Source of the DNA: Proteus columbae
GTDB lineage: Bacteria; Pseudomonadota; Gammaproteobacteria; Enterobacterales; Enterobacteriaceae
Direction of reading: 5' to 3'
DNA: 64,000 bases
NCBI RefSeq assembly: GCF_009914335.1
Contig: NZ_CP043925.1
Span: 806,001 to 870,000, forward strand
Shown: positions 56,602 through 64,000 of the stretch, piece by piece
How the letters are laid out: the number at the start of each line of letters is the position of its first letter
Position numbering within the stretch: the stretch's first letter is position 1
Notes under the pieces: generated by a model
The model's input: the letters and a program-made list of their open reading frames with translations, nothing else
Database searches by the model: none
Told to the model about the DNA's origin: nothing
Position numbers and translations under genes: made by a program

Positions 56602-57297
56602 TTAGTCTTTTAATTTATCCAACATCGCTGTCACCATTAAGCTTGATTGTTCTGCAGCAACAGATAAAAACTCATCAAAACTTAAGTGCGATTCTTTATC
56701 TGCTACATCAGAAATAGCACGAACCACAACAAATGGTGTACCAAACTGATGGCAAACATGGCCAATCGCGGTCGATTCCATTTCTACGGCTGCAACATCT
56801 GGGAATGTGCGACGAATACGGGCTAAAGGTTCAGCGCCATTAATAAAGGCATCACCACTACAAATTAAACCGCGAACAGCATTTAATTTTAGCGATTCAA
56901 TACATTCTTCTGCTATTTGAACAAGTTTGGGTTCAGCAATAAAAGCAGGAGGACATTGTGCCATTTGACCAGGTTCATAACCAAACGCAGTAACATCTGC
57001 ATCGTGATAGCGAACTTCCGTTGAAACAACGATATCACCAACATTCAATCTTGAGTCTAAGCCACCCGCAGAGCCAGTATTGATAACGACATCAGGACGA
57101 AAATGCTCAAGTAATAATGTTGTACCAATCGCCGCTGCAACTTTACCAATACCTGATTTTAATAATGCAACATCAACACCGTTGATTGTGCCTGTATAGA
57201 TTTCACAGCCGCCACGAGATAAGATTTGGCAATCTTCAATTTTCTCACGCAGAAGTGTGACTTCTTGCTCCATTGCACCTATTACGCCAACTCTCAT
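56602..57297 (-). CDS. mtnN: 5'-methylthioadenosine/S-adenosylhomocysteine nucleosidase
   Basis: 231 residues. Splits MTA, SAH and 5'-deoxyadenosine, recycling by-products of SAM use. Active-site Glu12 (GAMEQEV) and the Asp in [11 protein letters not shown] are conserved, as is [14 protein letters not shown] purine binding. Upstream of btuF and divergent from dgt. Confidence 0.96.
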   Translation of the reverse strand: MRVGVIGAMEQEVTLLREKIEDCQILSRGGCEIYTGTINGVDVALLKSGIGKVAAAIGTTLLLEHFRPDVVINTGSAGGLDSRLNVGDIVVSTEVRYHDADVTAFGYEPGQMAQCPPAFIAEPKLVQIAEECIESLKLNAVRGLICSGDAFINGAEPLARIRRTFPDVAAVEMESTAIGHVCHQFGTPFVVVRAISDVADKESHLSFDEFLSVAAEQSSLMVTAMLDKLKD

Positions 57298-57424
57298 TGT
57301 GTCATACTCACTTGTAGGTTAATAATAAATAGAAATTTAAATAGAGTTTAACATCTATCGGAAAAACACGATATAACACAAAGAATAGAGAATTCGTTTC
57401 ATCGAAACCAGAAAGAGGACAGAA

Positions 57425-58933
57425 ATGATCGATTTTAAGCTGAAGTTAAATTATCAACGCAAATATAACAGCAGTGATATCGATATTAACGATGAAATAC
57501 AGGTTTCTCGTCAATTTGAAAGTGATCGTGGACGTATTATTAACTCAGCCGCTATTCGTCGTTTACAACAAAAAACGCAAGTATTTCCCCTAGAGCAAAA
57601 TTCTGCTGTACGTAGCCGTCTTACTCATTCTCTTGAAGTTCAACAAATTGGGCGTTATATCGCTAAACAGATTATTGGCGAATTAAAGAAACAAAATAAG
57701 CTTGAAGAATATGGTTTAAGTGATCGTATTGATAGTTTAGAAAGCTTAATTGAAATGGCGTGCTTAATGCATGATATTGGTAACCCGCCTTTTGGACATT
57801 TTGGTGAAGCCGCGATTAAGCATTGGTTTCAAAAAGTATTATCACCAGAGGCGACAGCCGAATTCGATAGTTGTCCTTTTATTCCTATGCAGTATTCAGC
57901 TAAAGTGCAATTAAATGAATTGCGACAAACTTTACGCCAAGATTTATGTCAATTTGAAGGGAATGCTCAAGCTATTCGAATGGCGCATCATCTGCTTAAA
58001 TTGAATTTAACCTATGCTCAAATAGGTTGTGTATTGAAATATACCCGTCCTGCTTATTGGCAAGGGGAAGTGCCTAAAGAATATAGCTATTTAATGAAAA
58101 AACCGGGGTATTACTGGTCTGAATTAGCATTCGTAAAAGAAGTGCAAGAAAAATTAGATATGGGTGAATTTTGTCGCTTTCCTCTCACTTATATTATGGA
58201 AGCGGCTGACGACATCTCTTATTGTATTGCGGATTTAGATGATGCGGTAGAAAAGGGGATTTTTGATATCAACCGCCTTGTTCACCTTTTACGAGATGCA
58301 TGGCGTGAAAATGGTGATGTGATTGAAGGTGATTTATTCGATATTACTGTGAATCGTGCTTATAAAAAAGTCGATCAAAATGAAGCCAAACGCAGTATGC
58401 AAGACCAGTTTTTTATGTATTTACGAGTTTATATTACTGGAAAATTAGTGCCTTATACGGCGTACCGTTTTATAAAAAACCTTCCCCAAGTTTATGAAGG
58501 GAGCTTTAATCATGCCTTGCTTGAAGGAAATAGTGCGGAACATCGTTTATTAACGACATTAAAAAGTGTCGCTAAAAAATGGGTATTTAGCCATCCTGAA
58601 GTTGAAGAGCTTGAAATGAAAGGATATCGCGTGATCAGTGGATTACTTGATATCTATAAGCCCTTGCTTTTATTATCAACGGAAGATTTTTTAAGATTGC
58701 ATAAATATAATGAACATCCTAAATATGTAATTGAGACGCGTTTATATCATAAGCTTTCTGTTAAGCATAAACTGGCTTATAACGAGATGTTAGAAAAGCT
58801 AGATGATATAAATTCTGAAAAAGGAAAAATGTTAGAGTTTTATTATCGTACAAGATTAATTCAAGATTATATCAGTGGAATGACCGATCATTATGCTTAT
58901 GAAGAATATAGGAAATTAATGGTTTGTGATTAA
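57425..58933 (+). CDS. dgt: Deoxyguanosine triphosphate triphosphohydrolase
   Basis: 502 residues. Cleaves dGTP to deoxyguanosine and triphosphate. HD-domain metal ligands are [20 protein letters not shown] and [14 protein letters not shown]. Length agrees with E. coli Dgt (505). AGAGGAC lies before the start. Divergent from mtnN. Confidence 0.96.
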   Translation: MIDFKLKLNYQRKYNSSDIDINDEIQVSRQFESDRGRIINSAAIRRLQQKTQVFPLEQNSAVRSRLTHSLEVQQIGRYIAKQIIGELKKQNKLEEYGLSDRIDSLESLIEMACLMHDIGNPPFGHFGEAAIKHWFQKVLSPEATAEFDSCPFIPMQYSAKVQLNELRQTLRQDLCQFEGNAQAIRMAHHLLKLNLTYAQIGCVLKYTRPAYWQGEVPKEYSYLMKKPGYYWSELAFVKEVQEKLDMGEFCRFPLTYIMEAADDISYCIADLDDAVEKGIFDINRLVHLLRDAWRENGDVIEGDLFDITVNRAYKKVDQNEAKRSMQDQFFMYLRVYITGKLVPYTAYRFIKNLPQVYEGSFNHALLEGNSAEHRLLTTLKSVAKKWVFSHPEVEELEMKGYRVISGLLDIYKPLLLLSTEDFLRLHKYNEHPKYVIETRLYHKLSVKHKLAYNEMLEKLDDINSEKGKMLEFYYRTRLIQDYISGMTDHYAYEEYRKLMVCD

Positions 58934-59321
58934 TTTATAATCATTAAGAGAAACGCTATCTAATTGATTGGTGATAATTTTTAGACTTTTCTTAGTGATA
59001 ATAAAGATTTATTAAAATAACAGAAAATAGATGTTATTAATTGTAAATATATTCAATATAAAAGTTATATATAATATTTGTCAGTTATAGAACAATATAA
59101 AATCCATAAAACAAGTATCTTAGGTTGTGATCATTAAAAGTTTCTCATTTTAACAAAAATATTGCTTATATCAGTTAAGTAAATAACTTGTTCGATGTTA
59201 TACTCTCCCCATGTTTTCTTCTGAAATGCATAGTCATTCATGTAACGCTGAAAAACATACAGCGTATTCTAAAACGATGTCATTTTACTGTTAATCCGTC
59301 ATTGATACTTAATTTAATACT
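58934..59321 (+). other. Intergenic region between dgt and rlmD with a promoter candidate
   Basis: 388 bp, strongly AT-rich, no gene. An extended -10 (TG-T-TATACT, 59196-59204) about 118 bp before rlmD is the best promoter candidate. I see no clear terminator for dgt. Confidence 0.4.
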
Positions 59322-60647
59322 ATGGTGCAGTTTTATTCCCCTAAAAAACGTCCTGTGAAAAAACAGGCAACAACTCTGGAAGTGACCGCCAGTGCATTGG
59401 ATGCAAATGGTCAAGGTATTGCTCATGCTGAGGGCAAAACGATTTTTGTAAAAGGACTACTCCCACAAGAAACTGCTCGTATTCGTTTAACAGAAGAAAA
59501 GCGCCAGTTTGCTAAAGGCGAGGTTATTAAGCGTTTGACTACCAGCGAACAGCGTATAGCGCCTCATTGTGAATATTATGAGCGTTGTGGTGGTTGTCAG
59601 CAGCAGCATGTACCTATTGCGCTACAACGTACAACAAAAGCAGGTGTGTTATCGCACCTTATTAAGCGTGAAACGGGTGTGATTATTTCAGCCGAGCCTG
59701 TGATTGCGGGAGCTGAATATGGCTATCGCCGTAGAGCAAGATTGGGATTACGTTATCAACCAGAAAAAGGGTTGGTGATGGGCTTTCGCCAAGAGCGCTC
59801 TAATGATTTGGTCATGATAAAAAAATGCCCAGTATTAAAGCCACAGCTAAATGATTTATTGTCTCCTCTTTGGACATGCCTTAAAAATTTAACATCAGTA
59901 TGTGATTTAGGGCATGTTGAAATGGTGCTCGCTGATAATGGGCCGCTGGTTATTTTACGCCATCTATCGCCATTGCCTGAGAGTGATAAACAGAGTTTGC
60001 GTGATTTCTCTCAAACTCATCAAGTTACGATGTATCTTGCAGGTAATAATAGCGAGATAGCACGATTAACTTCAATTGAGAAGGAACCCTTCTATCAAAT
60101 AGAAGGTCTTAATTTACGTTTTGCACCCACTGATTTTATTCAAGTGAATGATGAAATAAATCCTAAGATGGTTGCTCAGGCTATTGAGTGGCTTGATTTA
60201 TCGCCAGAAGATCGCGTGTTAGATCTGTTTTGTGGTATGGGGAATTTTACCTTACCTATCGCAAAACGCGTCAGTGAAGTGGTGGGTATAGAAGGTGTGC
60301 CCGCACTGGTTGACATGGCGAAAAAAAATGCAGAACTAAACCAATTAGGTAATGCGCATTTTTGGCATGCAGATTTATCGGCTGATTTTTCTGCGATGCC
60401 GTGGTCGAAAGAAGGGTTTAACAAAGTATTGTTAGATCCTGCAAGAGCAGGGGCTTTGGAGGTAATGTCACATATTGTGAAGTTATCCGCAGAAAAAATC
60501 GTGTATGTCTCCTGTAATCCGACCACGTTAGCCAGAGATAGTAAGATATTATTAGATTCTGGATATCAGCTTATCGGTTTAAAAATGTTGGATATGTTTC
60601 CACAAACGGGTCATCTGGAATCAATGGCACTGTTTAGTCGAAAATAA
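59322..60647 (+). CDS. rlmD: 23S rRNA m5U1939 methyltransferase RlmD
   Basis: 441 residues. TRAM domain about 17-75; [4Fe-4S] cluster cysteines C83, C89, C92 and C169; SAM-binding [14 protein letters not shown]; catalytic Cys in [12 protein letters not shown] near 397. Sits 71 bp before relA, as in E. coli, though the gene upstream is dgt rather than barA. Confidence 0.96.
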   Translation: MVQFYSPKKRPVKKQATTLEVTASALDANGQGIAHAEGKTIFVKGLLPQETARIRLTEEKRQFAKGEVIKRLTTSEQRIAPHCEYYERCGGCQQQHVPIALQRTTKAGVLSHLIKRETGVIISAEPVIAGAEYGYRRRARLGLRYQPEKGLVMGFRQERSNDLVMIKKCPVLKPQLNDLLSPLWTCLKNLTSVCDLGHVEMVLADNGPLVILRHLSPLPESDKQSLRDFSQTHQVTMYLAGNNSEIARLTSIEKEPFYQIEGLNLRFAPTDFIQVNDEINPKMVAQAIEWLDLSPEDRVLDLFCGMGNFTLPIAKRVSEVVGIEGVPALVDMAKKNAELNQLGNAHFWHADLSADFSAMPWSKEGFNKVLLDPARAGALEVMSHIVKLSAEKIVYVSCNPTTLARDSKILLDSGYQLIGLKMLDMFPQTGHLESMALFSRK

Positions 60648-60718
60648 ATTTAGTCGAAAATAAACAGTTAGCCAGTAAATAAGTCGCAAATAAGATTTAT
60701 ACCGTGTAGGGAGAGAAT

Positions 60719-62956
60719 ATGGTTGCAGTAAGAAGTGCTCACTTAACACCTGCAGGAGAGTTTGCTGTTGATAAATGGGTCAATAGCTTGAACTTAACCC
60801 ATGTCAATGCGGGTAGTGAAATCATGCAAACCTGGGAATACTGCCATCGTACTGTTCAAGGGCGTGAAGATGCCGAACTGCTATTGTGGCGTGGCGTTGA
60901 AATGGTTGAGCTTCTTTCGACATTAAGCATGGACAAAGACAGCATGAGGGCAGCGCTTCTTTTCCCACTTGCTGAAGAAAATCTTATTGATCAGGAAATC
61001 ATTACTGAACATTTTGGTGATGCGATTTGGAGCTTAGTACGTGGTGTAATGGAAATGGACGCCATACGCCAGTTAAAAGCAACGCATACCAATGAAACAA
61101 GTTCTGTTCAGGTGGATAATGTTCGCCGTATGTTGTTGTCTATGGTGGAAGATTTCCGTTGTGTGGTCATCAAACTTTCAGAGCGTATTGCCCATTTACG
61201 AGAAGTGAAAGATGCCACAGAAGATGAGCGCGTACTGGCTGCAAAAGAGTGTTTTAATATTTATGCACCATTAGCCAACCGATTGGGTATTGGGCAATTA
61301 AAATGGGAATTAGAAGATTTCTGTTTCCGTTATCTTCATCCTGATGAATACAAAAAAATAGCCAGCTTGCTTCATGAGCGTCGTATCGACCGCGAACAGT
61401 ATATTGATAATTTTGTCAGTACAGTACGCGGTTATATGAAAGAAGAGAATGTTGATGTAGATATTTATGGTCGTCCCAAACATATCTATAGTATCTGGCG
61501 CAAAATGAAGAAAAAGAATCTTGCATTTGATGAGCTGTTTGATGTGAGAGCGGTGCGTATAGTTGTAGAACGTCTTCAAGATTGTTATGCCGCATTAGGT
61601 ATTGTGCATACTCATTTCCGCCATTTACCAGATGAATTTGATGATTACGTTGCAAATCCAAAGCCAAATGGTTACCAATCTATTCATACCGTTGTTTTAG
61701 GGCCTGAAGGTAAAACGGTTGAAATTCAAATTCGTACTCGACAAATGCATGAAGATGCTGAATTGGGTGTGGCTGCGCACTGGAAATATAAAGAAGGTGC
61801 AACAGGCGCTGCGACGAAAGGTGGTACAGGCAGCTATGAAAACCGCATTGCATGGTTACGTAAACTGATTGCATGGCAAGAAGAGATGGCGGATTCTGGC
61901 GAAATGCTGGATGAAGTTCGTAGCCAAGTCTTTGATGACAGGGTTTATGTGTTTACGCCAAAAGGTGATGTGGTTGATTTACCTGCGGGTTCTACACCGC
62001 TTGATTTTGCATATCATATTCACAGTGATGTGGGGCACCGTTGCATTGGGGCAAAAATTGGCGGGCGTATTGTGCCATTTAGCTATCAATTACAGATGGG
62101 CGACCAGATTGAAGTTATTACGCAAAAACACCCAAATCCAAGTCGCGATTGGTTAAATCCTAACTTAGGTTATGTCACGACAAGCCGTGGACGGGCGAAA
62201 ATTCACAATTGGTTCCGTAAGCAAGATCGCGATAAAAATATTCTTGCGGGGCGTCAGATCTTAGATAACGAATTGGCGCATATGGATATCAATATGAAAG
62301 AAGCAGAAAAACTGCTGATCGCACGTTATAACGTTCATAGTGTTGATGAAGTATTAGCAGGTATTGGTGTCGGTGATATTCGAATCAATCAGTTGGTAAA
62401 CTTTATTCAAAGTCGATTGAATAAAGCCACCGCGGAAGATGAAGATAAAGAAGCACTGCGGACACTCGAAAACAAAACGCCAGCACCAAGAACCACTGGT
62501 TCGGGTGGAAGTATTGTTGTCGAAGGTGTAGGTAACTTAATGCACCATATTGCACGTTGTTGCCAGCCTATTCCGGGTGACAATATTGTCGGCTTTATTA
62601 CTAAAGGTCGTGGTATTTCGATTCACCGTGCTGACTGTGAGCAACTTGCTGAATTACTTTCTCATGCACCAGAGCGTATTGTTGATGCGGTATGGGGAGA
62701 GAATTATTCCAGTGGTTATTCATTGGTAGTACGTGTTGTAGCGAATGATCGTAGTGGGTTATTACGCGATATAACGACAATTTTAGCGAATGAAAAAGTA
62801 AACGTACTGGGTGTGAGTAGCCGTAGTGATGTGAAGCAACAAATTGCGACAATTGATATGAATATTGAGATTTATAATCTCCAAGTATTAGGTCGTATTT
62901 TGGCAAAACTTAATCAGTTGCCTGATGTGATAGAGGCGAAACGCTTTTCTCACTAA
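60719..62956 (+). CDS. relA: (p)ppGpp synthetase RelA
   Basis: 745 residues. The hydrolase HD motif is replaced by FP (residues 82-83, ALLFPLAEENL), so it is synthesis-only. The synthetase domain has YGRPKHIYSIWRKM and KPNGYQSIHTVV. TGS, zinc-finger (CCQPIPGDNIVGF) and ACT domains follow. Makes ppGpp on ribosomes stalled by amino-acid starvation; works with DksA. GGGAGAG lies before the start. Confidence 0.97.
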   Translation: MVAVRSAHLTPAGEFAVDKWVNSLNLTHVNAGSEIMQTWEYCHRTVQGREDAELLLWRGVEMVELLSTLSMDKDSMRAALLFPLAEENLIDQEIITEHFGDAIWSLVRGVMEMDAIRQLKATHTNETSSVQVDNVRRMLLSMVEDFRCVVIKLSERIAHLREVKDATEDERVLAAKECFNIYAPLANRLGIGQLKWELEDFCFRYLHPDEYKKIASLLHERRIDREQYIDNFVSTVRGYMKEENVDVDIYGRPKHIYSIWRKMKKKNLAFDELFDVRAVRIVVERLQDCYAALGIVHTHFRHLPDEFDDYVANPKPNGYQSIHTVVLGPEGKTVEIQIRTRQMHEDAELGVAAHWKYKEGATGAATKGGTGSYENRIAWLRKLIAWQEEMADSGEMLDEVRSQVFDDRVYVFTPKGDVVDLPAGSTPLDFAYHIHSDVGHRCIGAKIGGRIVPFSYQLQMGDQIEVITQKHPNPSRDWLNPNLGYVTTSRGRAKIHNWFRKQDRDKNILAGRQILDNELAHMDINMKEAEKLLIARYNVHSVDEVLAGIGVGDIRINQLVNFIQSRLNKATAEDEDKEALRTLENKTPAPRTTGSGGSIVVEGVGNLMHHIARCCQPIPGDNIVGFITKGRGISIHRADCEQLAELLSHAPERIVDAVWGENYSSGYSLVVRVVANDRSGLLRDITTILANEKVNVLGVSSRSDVKQQIATIDMNIEIYNLQVLGRILAKLNQLPDVIEAKRFSH

Positions 62957-62973
62957 AAGATGAAAATGATAAG

Positions 62974-63005
62974 ATGCCGAGACAACTGTTCTCGGCATTT
63001 TTTTA
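62974..63005 (+). terminator. Rho-independent terminator of relA
   Basis: ATGCCGAGA (62974-62982) and TCTCGGCAT (62990-62998), then a run of T. Confidence 0.92.
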
Positions 63006-63105
63006 TCTAAAAATCAGAAAATTTGTATATTTAGTTAGTAATTTAATTGCTAGGATTTATTTAAAATAAATATGGTTTTAAATAAAAGGGATCTAACGGA
63101 TAACG

Positions 63106-63444
63106 ATGAAAATAACTAAAAAATACTATATTAATAATATGTGTTGGGGATGGTTTATTGGCGCTCTATTTTTATACTCTTGCTTAGAGTATGAGTTGAA
63201 GTATGAAAGTCTAATATTGTTAATTAGTATTTCTGGTATTGGATTATATCCGTTGGCTAAATGGGGGATTGAATATTTTTTTCTTCAATTTACTACTAGA
63301 GAATTTTGGAATCGAGGACTATTTTTAGATACAGCTGGTAAAGCTGGTGGTTTAGCTTTATATAGTTTCATCGTGTTTTTATTATCTATACCAATTACAA
63401 TAATTTTTATATTATTTGTGTTAGTGAAAAGGTTGTTCCTCTAA
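63106..63444 (+). CDS. Colicin E1-type immunity protein
   Basis: 112 residues with three membrane helices (about 12-28, 33-50, 84-108). It resembles the ColE1 immunity protein in length (113), helix pattern and the segment LAKWGIEYFFLQFTTREFW, which parallels the second helix and following loop there. It would sit in the inner membrane and block the colicin pore. Convergent with the colicin gene, the same arrangement as on ColE1. The coding region is more AT-rich than the relA side, consistent with transfer. Confidence 0.78.
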   Translation: MKITKKYYINNMCWGWFIGALFLYSCLEYELKYESLILLISISGIGLYPLAKWGIEYFFLQFTTREFWNRGLFLDTAGKAGGLALYSFIVFLLSIPITIIFILFVLVKRLFL

Positions 63445-63457
63445 ATAAACAACCTTT
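63428..63457. terminator. Bidirectional hairpin between immunity and colicin genes
   Basis: AAAGGTTGTT (63428-63437) and AACAACCTTT (63448-63457) form a 10-bp stem spanning the immunity stop codon. Both convergent genes can end here. Confidence 0.7.
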
Positions 63458-63467
63458 AAAGTATTAA

Positions 63468-64000
63468 TTAAATACCAATCAAATTATTGGCTTTTTCAAT
63501 TAAGTCGTTATCAATCAATGCTCCAATACTTGCTATAAGCAATCCATATCCTAATACCCCTATGGGACCACCTAGAAGTACACTAAATGTAAATCCTGCT
63601 ACAGATGTAGCCGCCATTCCTACAAATATAGTCTCTGCTTTAACAAAAAATGGACGCCAATTATCTGTTTCTGTTGCTTTTATTAACTCTATCGATAGAT
63701 CTTTGACGTCAAGAGCTTTACTCACAAAAAACATACCTTTACTAAATTTTTTTAATTTTTGAGCAATATCATCGAGTTTGATCGATTCCAATGCAGTTGC
63801 AATAGCTTTACGATCTTTGGCATTAATTCTTCTATTGATATCCGCTTTGTATTTTTCGTAAGCTTTTAGCGCATCATCAACGTTACGGATGGTTTTTCCT
63901 CTGGCTTGTTGTGCTAAAGACTCCGCTAATTTCCTTGCTTTATCACCATAAGCATTAAACACTTCTTTATAAAAATCAGCAGTAAACTTTATTGAATCAT
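63468..64000 (-). CDS. Colicin E1-like bacteriocin, pore-forming C-terminal domain (cut by window end)
   Basis: The frame is open to base 64000, so the N-terminus lies outside; the GTG at 63962 is internal. The visible 176 residues match the colicin E1 channel domain almost end to end: KFTADFYKEVFNAYGDKA, IRNVDDALKAYEKYKADI, NAKDRKAIATALES and NWRPFFVKAETI. The hydrophobic hairpin (GFTFSVLLGGPIGVLGYGLL) and a final NNLIGI follow. It kills cells by depolarising the inner membrane after being taken up by a receptor chosen by the missing part. Confidence 0.9.
   Translation of the reverse strand, partial: DSIKFTADFYKEVFNAYGDKARKLAESLAQQARGKTIRNVDDALKAYEKYKADINRRINAKDRKAIATALESIKLDDIAQKLKKFSKGMFFVSKALDVKDLSIELIKATETDNWRPFFVKAETIFVGMAATSVAGFTFSVLLGGPIGVLGYGLLIASIGALIDNDLIEKANNLIGI

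Noticed and set aside
61310..61667. Two overlapping minus-strand frames inside relA
   Set aside because: Antisense shadows; RelA synthetase motifs are intact on the plus strand across this part.

Overview
The window is AT-rich chromosomal DNA from a member of the order Enterobacterales, most likely the genus Proteus (Morganellaceae). Three things point there. The core gene order follows Escherichia coli (yacC-cueO-hpt-can-yadG-yadH, panD-panC-panB-folK-pcnB-gluQ-dksA-sfsA-hrpB-mrcB, hemL-erpA, btuF-mtnN-dgt, rlmD-relA). The proteins are clear homologues with AT-shifted codons. There is also an MrpJ-type regulator carrying an SQQQFSRYE motif, a family typical of Proteus. Species cannot be fixed from the sequence alone. 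I saw no tRNA, rRNA, insertion sequence, phage or CRISPR array.

Left part (1-15.4 kb): the end of an AbrB-type membrane protein, yacC, cueO with a CueR-type promoter, hpt, can, the yadGH ABC exporter, a niacin transporter (niaP) under a perfect NadR box, ydcY, an M48 protease/LemA pair, and a DmsABC-type molybdoenzyme operon divergent from an IclR-family regulator.

Metal and accessory block (15.4-39.3 kb): a five-gene iron uptake operon (P19, cupredoxin, FTR1 permease, EfeO-type M75 protein, EfeB) behind a Fur-like box; an orphan MrpJ-like regulator; glutathionylspermidine synthetase/amidase; the D-serine locus dsdC-dsdX-dsdA; two tandem TonB receptors, the first ZnuD-like with a His-rich loop and a Zur-like box; and a run uhpA-uhpB-uhpC-afuA-afuB-afuC that looks like one sensing-and-uptake unit for hexose phosphates.

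Core block (39.5-51.4 kb): pantothenate genes panD, panC and panB; folK; pcnB, read from an AUU start as in E. coli; gluQ, dksA, sfsA, hrpB and mrcB.

Right part (51.4-64 kb): a tripartite HipBST-like toxin-antitoxin operon stands between mrcB and hemL, where E. coli carries fhuACDB. Its promoter region has operators repeated at an exact 71-bp period. Then follow hemL, erpA with a 60-bp duplicated element behind it, btuF, mtnN, dgt, rlmD and relA. At the right edge is a convergent pair: a colicin E1-type immunity protein and the pore-forming domain of a colicin E1-like bacteriocin cut by the window end. The colicin pair, the HipBST operon, the uhp-afu cluster and the Zur/NadR-linked transporters are the most interesting items.
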